Below, in pieces: positions 1-9,937 of a stretch of 64,000 nt of DNA. The stretch is from Hydractinia symbiolongicarpus. Taxonomy: Eukaryota; Cnidaria; Hydrozoa; Anthoathecata; Hydractiniidae. The stretch lies in assembly GCF_029227915.1 (NCBI RefSeq), contig NC_079878.1, positions 31,957,501-32,021,500 of the forward strand. The letters are read 5' to 3'. Under the pieces are notes generated by a model, which searched no databases, had not been told where the DNA came from, and saw only the letters and a list, made by a program, of their open reading frames with translations. The stretch's first letter is position 1, and the number at the start of each line of letters is the position of its first letter. A program made the position numbers and the translations under genes.

Positions 1-90
1 TTTAAAAAATCGTTCGGGAAATGAGTTTACTCCCTGGGTACTTTCTTTGTATACTTTTGACTATACGGGCCAAGCCCGGAATTTACGGGA

Positions 91-118
91 AATCGCGGGT
101 TTTCGTTTGCCGGCGATT
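91..118. other. GC-rich imperfect hairpin in the monomer core
   Basis: AATCG-CGG pairs with CCG-(G)-CGATT around an 11-nt loop, an 8-bp stem with one bulged base. The structure exists only in copies reading AATCGCGGG; the common AATCGCAGG variant breaks one pair, so it is not strictly conserved. A structural or protein-binding role is inference. Confidence 0.4.
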
Positions 119-144
119 AAACTTCTTTTATTCAGCGTCTCATC

Positions 145-162
145 AAAAATGAAAACATTTTT
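145..162. other. Perfect 7-bp dyad AAAAATG-AAAA-CATTTTT in the AT-rich half
   Basis: Inverted repeat with 7-bp arms and a 4-base spacer. It is present in most monomers across the array; the ACATTCTTG variant has one mismatch in the right arm, and classes with CAAATATGAAAATATTTTT keep a related dyad. Could be a binding site or simply poly-A/poly-T composition. Confidence 0.5.
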
Positions 163-1216
163 AAAAACTACAAGTCTTATGCGTTTTAGTGGTGAAAAAA
201 TAATTTAAAAAATCGTTCTGGAAATGAGTTTACTCCCTGGGTACTTTCTTTGTATACTTTTGACTATACGGGCCAAGCCGGGATTTACGGGAAATCGCGG
301 GTTTTCGTTTGCTGGCGATTAAACTTCTTTTATTCAGCGTCTCATCAAAAATGAAAACATTTTTAAAAACTACAAGTCGTATGCGTTTTAGTGGTGAAAA
401 AAAAATTTAAAAAATCGTTCTGGAAATGAGTTTACTCACAGGGTACTTTCTTTGTATACATTCGACTACACGTGCCAAGCCCGGGATTTAGGGGAAATCG
501 CGGGTTCTCGTTTGCCGGCGATTAAACTGCTTTTATTCAGCGTCTCATCAAAAATGAAAACATTCTTGAAAACTACAAGTCTCATGCGTTTTAGTGGTGA
601 AATAATAACTTAAAAAATCGTTTGGGAAATGAGTTTACTCCCTGGGTACTTTCTTTGTATACTTTTGACTATACGGGCCAAGCCCGGAATTTACGGGAAA
701 TCGCGGGTTTTCGTTTGCCGGCGATTAAACTTCTTTTATTCAGCGTCTCATCAAAAATGAAAACATTTTTAAAAACTACAAGTCTTATGCGTTTTAGTGG
801 TGAAAAAATAATTTAAAAAATCGTTCTGGAAATGAGTTTACTCCCTGGGTACTTTCTTTGTATACTTTTGACTATACGGGCCAAGCCGGGATTTACGGGA
901 AATCGCGGGTTTTCGTTTGCTGGCGATTAAACTTCTTTTATTCAGCGTCTCATCAAAAATGAAAACATTTTTAAAAACTACAAGTCGTATGCGTTTTAGT
1001 GGTGAAAAAAAAATTTAAAAAATCGTTCTGGAAATGAGTTTACTCACAGGGTACTTTCTTTGTATACATTCGACTACACGTGCCAAGCCCGGGATTTAGG
1101 GGAAATCGCGGGTTCTCGTTTGCCGGCGATTAAACTGCTTTTATTCAGCGTCTCATCAAAAATGAAAACATTCTTGAAAACTACAAGTCTCATGCGTTTT
1201 AGTGGTGAAATAATAA

Positions 1217-2840
1217 CTTAAAAAATCGTTTGGGAAATGAGTTTACTCCCTGGGTACTTTCTTTGTATACTTTTGACTATACGGGCCGAGTCCAGGATTT
1301 ACGGGAAATCGCAGGTTTTCGTTTGCCGGCGATTAAACTTCTTTTATTCAGCGTCTCATCAAAAATCAAAACATTTTTAAAAACTACAAGTCTTATGCGT
1401 TTTAGTGGTGAAAAAATAATTTAAAAAATCGTTCAGGAAATGAGTTTACTCACAGGGTACTTTCTTTGTATACATTCGACTATACGGGCCAAGCCCGGGA
1501 TTTACGGGAAATCGCGGGTTTTCGTTTTCCGGCGATTAAACCTCTTTCATTAAGCGTCTCATCAAAAATGAAAACATTTTTGAAAACTACAAGTCTCATG
1601 CGTTTTAGTGGTGAAAAAATAATATAAAAAATCGTTCGGGAAATGAGTTTACTCCCTGGGTACTTTCTTTGTATACTTTTGACTATACGGGCCAAGCCCA
1701 GGATTTACGGGAAATCGCGGGTTTTCGTTTGCCGGCGATTAAACTTCTTTTATTCAGCGTCTGATCAAAAATAAAAACATTTTTAAAAACTACAAGTCTT
1801 ATGCGTTTTAGTGGTGAAATAATAATTTAAAAAATCGTTTGGGAAATGAGTTTACTCCCTGGGTACTTTCTTTGTATACTTTTGACTATACGGGCCGAGT
1901 CCAGGATTTACGGGAAATCGCAGGTTTCCGTTTGCCGGCGATTAAACTTCTTTTATTCAGCGTCTCATCAAAAATCAAAACATTCTTGAAAACTACAAGT
2001 CTCATGCGTTTTAGTGGTGAAATAATAACTTAAAAAATCGTTTGGGAAATGAGTTTACTCCCTGGGTACTTTCTTTGTATACTTTTGACTATACGGGCCG
2101 AGTCCAGGATTTACGGGAAATCGCAGGTTTTCGTTTGCCGGCGATTAAACTTCTTTTATTCAGCGTCTCATCAAAAATCAAAACATTTTTAAAAACTACA
2201 AGTCTTATGCGTTTTAGTGGTGAAAAAATAATTTAAAAAATCGTTCAGGAAATGAGTTTACTCACAGGGTACTTTCTTTGTATACATTCGACTATACGGG
2301 CCAAGCCCGGGATTTACGGGAAATCGCGGGTTTTCGTTTTCCGGCGATTAAACCTCTTTCATTAAGCGTCTCATCAAAAATGAAAACATTTTTGAAAACT
2401 ACAAGTCTCATGCGTTTTAGTGGTGAAAAAATAATATAAAAAATCGTTCGGGAAATGAGTTTACTCCCTGGGTACTTTCTTTGTATACTTTTGACTATAC
2501 GGGCCAAGCCCGGGATTTACGGGAAATCGCGGGTTTTCGTTTGCCGGCGATTAAACTTCTTTTATTCAGCGTCTGATCAAAAATAAAAACATTTTTAAAA
2601 ACTACAAGTCTTATGCGTTTTAGTGGTGAAATAATAATTTAAAAAATCGTTTGGGAAATGAGTTTACTCCCTGGGTACTTTCTTTGTATACTTTTGACTA
2701 TACGGGCCGAGTCCAGGATTTACGGGAAATCGCAGGTTTCCGTTTGCCGGCGATTAAACTTCTTTTATTCAGCGTCTCATCAAAAATCAAAACATTTTTA
2801 AAAACTACAAGTCTTATGCGTTTTAGTGGTGAAAAAATAA
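1217..2840 (+). repeat. Tetramer HOR, 812 bp, two copies
   Basis: Copies 1217-2028 and 2029-2840. Order: a GAGTCCAGG unit with AAAAATCAAAAC, a CTCACAGGG unit with CCTCTTTCATTAAGC, a CTGATCAAAAATAAAAAC unit, and a GAGTCCAGG unit with GGTTTCCG. The fourth monomer differs between copies: in copy 1 it is a chimera (see 1826-2028). Confidence 0.88.
1826..2028 (+). repeat. Chimeric monomer
   Basis: The left part has markers of the GAGTCCAGG / AAAAATCAAAAC class. The right part, from ACATTCTTGAAAAC through the tail GAAATAATAACTT, matches the third unit of the 608-bp trimer. The switch falls near 1980, inside the monomer, which suggests exchange or gene conversion between unlike monomers. Confidence 0.7.
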
Positions 2841-4666
2841 TTTAAAAAATCGTTCTGGAAATGAGTTTACTCACAGGGTACTTTCTTTGTATACATTCGA
2901 CTATACGGGCCAAGCCCGGCATTTACTGGAAATCGCGGGTTTTCGTTTGCCGGCGATTAAACCTCTTTCATTAAGCGTCTCATCAAAAATGAAAACATTT
3001 TTGAAAACTACAAGTCTCATGCGTTTTAGTGGTGAAAAAATAATATAAAAAATCGTTCGGGAAATGAGTTTACTCACAGGGAACTTTCTTTGTATACATT
3101 CGACTATACGTGCCAAGCCCGGGATTTACGGGAAATCGCGGGTTTTCGTTTGCCGGCGATTAAACTGCTTTTATTCAGCGTCTCATCAAAAATGAAAACA
3201 ATCTTGAAAACTACAAGTCTCATGCGTTTTAGTGGTGAAATAGTAATTTAAAAAATCGTTTGGGAAATGAGTTTACTCCCTGGGTACTTTCTTTGTATAC
3301 TTTTGACTATACGGGCCGAGTCCAGGATTTACGGGAAATCGCAGGTTTCCGTTTGCCGGCGATTAAACTTCTTTTATTTAGCGTCTCATCAAAAATGAAA
3401 ACACTTTTAAAAACTACAAGTCTCATGCGTTTTAGTGGTGAAAAAGTAATTTAAAAAATCGTTGGGGAAATGAGTTTACTCCCTGGGTACTTTCTTTGTA
3501 TACTTTTGACTATACGGGCCAAGCCCGGGATTTACGGGAAATCGCGGGTTTTCGTTTGCCGGCGATTAAACTTCTTTTATTCAGCGTTTCATCAAAAATG
3601 AAAACATTTTTGAAAACTACAAGTCTCATGCGTTTTAGTGGTGAAAAAATAATTTAAAAAATCGTTCGGGAAATGCGTTTACTCCCTGGGTACTTCCTTT
3701 GTATACTTTTGACTATACGGGCCGAGTCCGGGATTTAGGGAAATTGCAGGTTTTCGTTTGCCGGCGATTAAACTGCTTTTATTCAGCGTCTCATCAAAAA
3801 TGAAAACATTTTTAAAAACTACAAGTCTTATGCGTTTTAGTGGTGAAAAAATAATTTCAAAAATCGTTCTGGAAATGAGTTTACTCACAGAGTACTTTCT
3901 TTGTATACATTCGACTATACGTGCCAAGCCCGGGATTTACGGGAAATCGCGGGTTTTCGTTTAACGGCGATTAAACTGCTTTTATTCAGCGTCTCATCAA
4001 AAATGAAAACATTCTTGAAAACTACAAGTCTCGTGCGTTTTAGTGGTGAAATAATAATTTAAAAAATCGTTTGGGAAATGAGTTTACTCCCTGGGTACTT
4101 TCTTTGTATACTTTTGACTATACCGGCCGAGTCCAGGATTTACGGGAAATCACAGGTTTCCGTTTGCCGGCGATTAAACGTCTTTTATTCAGCGTCTCAT
4201 CAAAAATGAAAACACTTTTAAAAACTACAAGTCTCATGCGTTTTAGTGGTGAAAAAGTAATTTTTAAAATCCTTCGGGAAATGAGTTTACTCCCTGGGTA
4301 CTTTCTTTGTATACTTTTGACTATACGGGCCAAGCCCGGGATTTACGGGAAATCGCGGGTTTTCGTTTGCCGGCGATTTAACTTCTTTTATTCAGCGTCT
4401 CATCAAAAATGAAAACATTCTTAAAAACTACAAGTCTCATGCGTTTTAGTGGTGAAATAATAATTTAAAAAATCGTTTGGGAAATGAGTTTACTCCTTGG
4501 GTACTTTCTTTGTATACTTTTGACTATACGGGCCGAGTCCAGGATTTACGGGAAATCGCAGGTTTTTGTTTGCCGGCGATTAAACTTCTTTTATTCAGCG
4601 TCTCATCAAAAATGAAAACATTTTTAAAAACTACAAGTCTCATGCGTTTTAGTGGTGAAAATGTAA
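2841..4666 (+). repeat. Mixed monomers inside the 25-mer
   Basis: About nine monomers between the tetramer and the trimer run. Distinguishing copies include one with CGGCATTTACTGG (near 2918), GTTGGGGAAATG (3459), an AAATGCGTTTACTCC head with ATTTAGGGAAATTGC (3673-3750), and one whose boundary reads ATTTTTAAAATCC (near 4260). No other sequence is present. Confidence 0.85.
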
Positions 4667-7098
4667 TTTAAAAAATCGTTCGGGAAATGAGTTTACTCCC
4701 TGGTTACTTTCTTTGTATACTTTTGACTATACGGGCCAAGCCCGGAATTTACGGGAAATCGCGGGTTTTCGTTTGCCGGCGATTAAACTTCTTTTATTCA
4801 GCGTCTCATCAAAAATGAAAACGTTTTTAAAAACTACAAGTCTTATGCGTTTTAGTGGTGAAAAAATAATTTAAAAAATCGTTCTGGAAATGAGTTTACT
4901 CCCTGGGTACTTTCTTTGTATACTTTTGACTATACGGGCCAAGCCGGGATTTACGGGAAATCGCGGGTTTTCGTTTGCTGGCGATTAAACTTCTTTTATT
5001 CAGCGTCTCATCAAAAATGAAAACATTTTTAAAAACTACAAGTCGTATGCGTTTTAGTGGTGAAAAAAAAATTTAAAAAATCGTTCTGGAAATGAGTTTA
5101 CTCACAGGGTACTTTCTTTGTATACATTCGACTACACGTGCCAAGCCCGGGATTTAGGGGAAATCGCGGGTTCTCGTTTGCCGGCGATTAAACTGCTTTT
5201 ATTCAGCGTCTCATCAAAAATGAAAACATTCTTGAAAACTACAAGTCTCATGCGTTTTAGTGGTGAAATAATAACTTAAAAAATCGTTTGGGAAATGAGT
5301 TTACTCCCTGGGTACTTTCTTTGTATACTTTTGACTATACGGGCCAAGCCCGGAATTTACGGGAAATCGCGGGTTTTCGTTTGCCGGCGATTAAACTTCT
5401 TTTATTCAGCGTCTCATCAAAAATGAAAACATTTTTAAAAACTACAACTCTTATGCGTTTTAGTGGTGAAAAAATAAGTTAAAAAATCGTTCTGGAAATG
5501 AGTTTACTCCCTGGGTACTTTCTTTGTATACTTTTGACTATACGGGCCAAGCCGGGATTTACGGGAAATCGCGGGTTTTCGTTTGCTGGCGATTAAACTT
5601 CTTTTATTCAGCGTCTCATCAAAAATGAAAACATTTTTAAAAACTACAAGTCGTATGCGTTTTAGTGGTGAAAAAAAAATTTTAAAAATCGTTCTGGAAA
5701 TGAGTTTACTCACAGGGTACTTTCTTTGTATACATTCGACTACACGTGCCAAGCCTGGGATTTAGGGGAAATCGCGGGTTCTCGTTTGCCGGCGATTAAA
5801 CTGCTTTTATTCAGCGTCTCATCAAAAATGAAAACATTCTTGAAAACTACAAGTCTCATGCGTTTTAGTGGTTAAATAATAACTTAAAAAATCGTTTGGG
5901 AAATGAGTTTACTCCCTGGGTACTTTCTTTGTATACTTTGGACTATACGGGCCGAGTCCAGGATTTACGGGAAATCGCGGGTTTTCGTTTGCCGGCGATT
6001 AAACTTCTTTTATTCAGCGTCTCATCAAAAATGAAAACATTTTTAAAAACTACAAGTCTTATGCGTTTTAGTGGTGAAAAAATAATTTAAAAAATCGTTC
6101 TGGAAATGAGTTTACTCCCTGGGTACTTTCTTTGTATACTTTTGACTATACGGGCCAAGCCGGGATTTACGGGAAATCGCGGGTTTTCGTTTGCTGGCGA
6201 TTAAACTTCTTTTATTCAGCGTCTCATCAAAAATGAAAACATTTTTAAAAACTACAAGTCGTATGCGTTTTAGTGGTGAAAAAAAAATTTAAAAAATCGT
6301 TCTGGAAATGAGTTTACTCACAGGGTACTTTCTTTGTATACATTCGACTACACGTGCCAAGCCCGGGATTTAGGGGAAATCGCGGGTTCTCGTTTGCCGG
6401 CGATTAAACTGCTTTTATTCAGCGTCTCATCAAAAATGAAAACATTCTTGAAAACTACAAGTCTCATGCGTTTTAGTGGTGAAATAATAACTTAAAAAAT
6501 CGTTTGGGAAATGAGTTTACTCCCTGGGTACTTTCTTTGTATACTTTTGACTATACGGGCCAAGCCCGGAATTTACGGGAAATCGCGGGTTTTCGTTTGC
6601 CGGCGATTAAACTTCTTTTATTCAGCGTCTCATCAAAAATGAAAACATTTTTAAAAACTACAAGTCTTATGCGTTTTAGTGGTGAAAAAATAATTTAAAA
6701 AATCGTTCTGGAAATGAGTTTACTCCCTGGGTACTTTCTTTGTATACTTTTGACTATACGGGCCAAGCCGGGATTTACGGGAAATCGCGGGTTTTCGTTT
6801 GCTGGCGATTAAACTTCTTTTATTCAGCGTCTCATCAAAAATGAAAACATTTTTAAAAACTACAAGTCGTATGCGTTTTAGTGGTGAAAAAAAAATTTAA
6901 AAAATCGTTCTGGAAATGAGTTTACTCACAGGGTACTTTCTTTGTATACATTCGACTACACGTGCCAAGCCCGGGATTTAGGGGAAATCGCGGGTTCTCG
7001 TTTGCCGGCGATTAAACTGCTTTTATTCAGCGTCTCATCAAAAATGAAAACATTCTTGAAAACTACAAGTCTCATGCGTTTTAGTGGTGAAATAATAA
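4667..7098 (+). repeat. Trimer HOR, 608 bp, four copies
   Basis: Copies 4667-5274, 5275-5882, 5883-6490 and 6491-7098 have the trimer order of 1-1216. In the third copy the first monomer is replaced by a GAGTCCAGG unit with TACTTTGGAC, while the other two monomers are unchanged. Exact 608-bp spacing and near identity suggest recent amplification. Confidence 0.88.
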
Positions 7099-9330
7099 CT
7101 TAAAAAATCGTTTGGGAAATGAGTTTACTCCCTGGGTACTTTCTTTGTATACTTTGGACTATACGGGCCGAGTCCAGGATTTACGGGAAATCGCAGGTTT
7201 TCGTTTGCCGGCGATTAAACTTCTTTTATTCAGCGTCTCATCAAAAATCAAAACATTTTTAAAAACTACAAGTCTTATGCGTTTTAGTGGTGAAAAAATA
7301 ATTTAAAAAATCGTTCAGGAAATGAGTTTACTCACAGGGTACTTTCTTTGTATACATTCGACTATACGGGCCAAGCCCGGGATTTACGGGAAATCGCGGG
7401 TTTTCGTTTTCCGGCGATTAAACCTCTTTCATTAAGCGTCTCATCAAAAATGAAAACATTTTTGAAAACTACAAGTCTCATGCGTTTTAGTGGTGAAAAA
7501 ATAATATAAAAAATCGTTCGGGAAATGAGTTTACTCCCTGGGTACTTTCTTTGTATACTTTTGACTATACGGGCCAAGCCCGGGATTTACGGGAAATCGC
7601 GGGTTTTCGTTTGCCGGCGATTAAACTTCTTTTATTCAGCGTCTGATCAAAAATAAAAACATTTTTAAAAACTACAAGTCTTATGCGTTTTAGTGGTGAA
7701 ATAATAATTTAAAAAATCGTTTGGGAAATGAGTTTACTCCCTGGGTACTTTCTTTGTATACTTTTGACTATACGGGCCGAGTCCAGGATTTACGGGAAAT
7801 CGCAGGTTTCCGTTTGCCGGCGATTAAACTTCTTTTATTCAGCGTCTCATCAAAAATCAAAACATTTTTAAAAACTACAAGTCTTATGCGTTTTAGTGGT
7901 GAAAAAATAATTTAAAAAATCGTTCTGGAAATGAGTTTACTCACAGGGTACTTTCTTTGTATACATTCGACTATACGGGCCAAGCCCGGCATTTACGGGA
8001 AATCGCGGGTTTTCGTTTGCCGGCGATTAAACCTCTTTCATTAAGCGTCTCATCAAAAATGAAAACATTTTTGAAAACTACAAGTCTCATGCGTTTTAGT
8101 GGTGAAAAAATAATATAAAAAATCGTTCGGGAAATGAGTTTACTCACAGGGAACTTTCTTTGTATACATTCGACTATACGTGCCAAGCCCGGGATTTACG
8201 GGAAATCGCGGGTTTTCGTTTGCCGGCGATTAAACTGCTTTTATTCAGCGTCTCATCAAAAATGAAAACATTCTTGAAAACTACAAGTCTCATGCGTTTT
8301 AGTGGTGAAATAGTAATTTAAAAAATCGTTTGGGAAATGAGTTTACTCCCTGGGTACTTTCTTTGTATACTTTTGACTATACGGGCCGAGTCCAGGATTT
8401 ACGGGAAATCGCAGGTTTCCGTTTGCCGGCGATTAAACTTCTTTTATTTAGCGTCTCATCAAAAATGAAAACACTTTTAAAAACTACAAGTCTCATGCGT
8501 TTTAGTGGTGAAAAAGTAATTTAAAAAATCGTTGGGGAAATGAGTTTACTCCCTGGGTACTTTCTTTGTATACTTTTGACTATACGGGCCAAGCCCGGGA
8601 TTTACGGGAAATCGCGGGTTTTCGTTTGCCGGCGATTAAACTTCTTTTATTCAGCGTTTCATCAAAAATGAAAACATTTTTGAAAACTACAAGTCTCATG
8701 CGTTTTAGTGGTGAAAAAATAATTTAAAAAATCGTTCGGGAAATGCGTTTACTCCCTGGGTACTTCCTTTGTATACTTTTGACTATACGGGCCGAGTCCG
8801 GGATTTAGGGAAATTGCAGGTTTTCGTTTGCCGGCGATTAAACTGCTTTTATTCAGCGTCTCATCAAAAATGAAAACATTTTTAAAAACTACAAGTCTTA
8901 TGCGTTTTAGTGGTGAAAAAATAATTTAAAAAATCGTTCTGGAAATGGGTTTACTCACAGGGTACTTTCTTTGTATACATTCGACTATACGTGCCAAGCC
9001 CGGGATTTACGGGAAATCGCGGGTTTTCGTTTGCCGGCGATTAAACTGCTTTTATTCCGCGTCTCATCAAAAATGAAAACATTCTTGAAAACTACAAGTC
9101 TCATGCGTTTTAGTGGTGAAATAATAATTTAAAAAATCGTTTGGGAAATGAGTTTACTCCCTGGGTACTTTCTTTGATACTTTTGACTATACGGGCCGAG
9201 TCCAGGATTTACGGGAAATCGCAGGTTTCCGTTTGCCGGCGATTAAACTTCTTTTATTCAGCGTCTCATCAAAAATGAAAACACTTTTAAAAACTACAAG
9301 TCTCATGCGTTTTAGTGGTGAAAAAGTAAT
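7099..9330 (+). repeat. 25-monomer HOR, partial copy 2 (about 11 monomers)
   Basis: Aligns base for base with 2029-4260 at an offset of 5070. Differences include TTTGATAC (TTTGTATAC in copy 1) near 9171 and CCGCGTCTC for CAGCGTCTC near 9058. Similarity to copy 1 stops near 9330, where the next monomer has CATTCGACTATACGTGCC instead of the AAGCCCGGG class seen at 4260. Confidence 0.85.
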
Positions 9331-9937
9331 TTAAAAAATCGTTCGGGAAATGAGTTTACTCCCTGGGTACTTTCTTTGTATACATTCGACTATACGTGCC
9401 AAGCCCGGGATTTACGTGAAATCGCGGGTTTTCGTTTGCCAGCGATTAAACTTCTTTTATTCAGCGTTTCATCAAAAATGAAAACATTTTTGAAAACTAC
9501 AAGTCTCATGCGTTTTAGTGGTGAAAAAATAATTTAAAAAATCGTTCGGGAAATGCGTTTACTCCCTGGGTACTTTCTTTGTATACTTTTGACTATACGG
9601 GCCGAGTCCGGGATTTAGGGAAATTGCAGGTTTTCGTTTGCCGGCGATTAAACTGCTTTTATTCAGCGTCTCATCAAAAATGAAAACATTTTTAAAAACT
9701 ACAAGTCTTATGCGTTTTAGTGGTGAAAAAATAATTTAAAAAATCGTTCTGGAAATGGGTTTACTCACAGGGTACTTTCTTTGTATACATTCGACTATAC
9801 GTGCAAAGCCCGGGATTTACGGGAAATCGCGGGTTTTCGTTTGCCGGCGATTAAACTGCTTTTATTCCGCGTCTCATCAAAAATGAAAACATTCTTGAAA
9901 ACTACAAGTCTCATGCGTTTTAGTGGTGAAATAATAA
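9331..9937 (+). repeat. Three linking monomers (tetramer-spaced copy)
   Basis: Units with GCCAGCGATT, AAATGCGTTTACTCC/ATTTAGGGAAATTGC and AAATGGGTTTACTCACAGGG lead from the 25-mer into the heptamer block. The TTTGATAC marker at 9171 recurs at 9981, 810 bp away, so a four-monomer step is shared across this stretch. Confidence 0.75.

Larger units (their letters stand above)
1..203 (+). repeat. Exemplar satellite monomer
   Basis: First complete unit; the next begins at 204. It has a GC-rich half (about positions 64-115, roughly 60% GC by hand count) holding most CpG sites, and an AT-rich half (about 140-203 plus the first 12 bases of the next unit) with A and T tracts. Nearly every copy carries GTATAC (here 49-54) and GCCGGC (here about 109-114). 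A CCCGGG site occurs in only some classes. Classes can be told apart by the core (AAGCCCGGG, AAGCCGGG, GAGTCCAGG, GAGTCCGGG, GAGTACGGG), the head (CTCCCTGGG, CTCACAGGG, CTCACTGGG) and the tail (GAAAAAATAA, GAAATAATAA, GAAAAAGTAA, GTAAAAATATAATAC). Confidence 0.95.
1..1216 (+). repeat. Trimer HOR, 608 bp, two copies
   Basis: Copies 1-608 and 609-1216 share the same three-monomer order: an AAGCCCGGAATTT unit, an AAGCCGGG unit with GCTGGCGATT and TCGTATGCG, then a CTCACAGGG unit with CGACTACACGTGCC and GGGTTCTCG whose tail is GAAATAATAACTT. The same trimer reappears four times at 4667-7098, so these are separated pieces of one amplified family. Confidence 0.9.
2029..7098 (+). repeat. 25-monomer HOR (5070 bp), copy 1
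   Basis: Landmarks recur exactly 5070 bp later: the CCTCTTTCATTAAGC unit (2232 and 7302), the AACTTTC variant (near 3082 and 8152), GTTGGGGAAATG (3459 and 8529) and GTACTTCCTTTG (about 3690 and 8760). 5070/25 = 202.8 bp per monomer. The copy ends with the four trimer units at 4667-7098, so the large block contains a nested expansion of a smaller HOR. Confidence 0.85.

Noticed and set aside
1-203. Hammerhead ribozyme in the minus strand (TTGATGAG ... CGAAA), as in some animal satellites
   Set aside because: The core needs CTGATGAG; here the essential C is T. The sequence between the two boxes does not form a stem II, and no matching stems I and III were found.
1-203. Pol III-type internal promoter (tRNA-like A and B boxes), SINE origin
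   Set aside because: GGTTTTCG and TTTTAGTGG resemble fragments of the boxes only loosely, with wrong order and spacing, and there is no A-rich tail or target-site duplication.
1433-1500. CENP-B box in the ACATTCGACTATACGGG class
   Set aside because: TTCG and CGGG are both present but separated by six bases, whereas the box NTTCGNNNNANNCGGGN needs seven with an A at a fixed place. Most monomers lack the TTCG part altogether, so it is a near miss.
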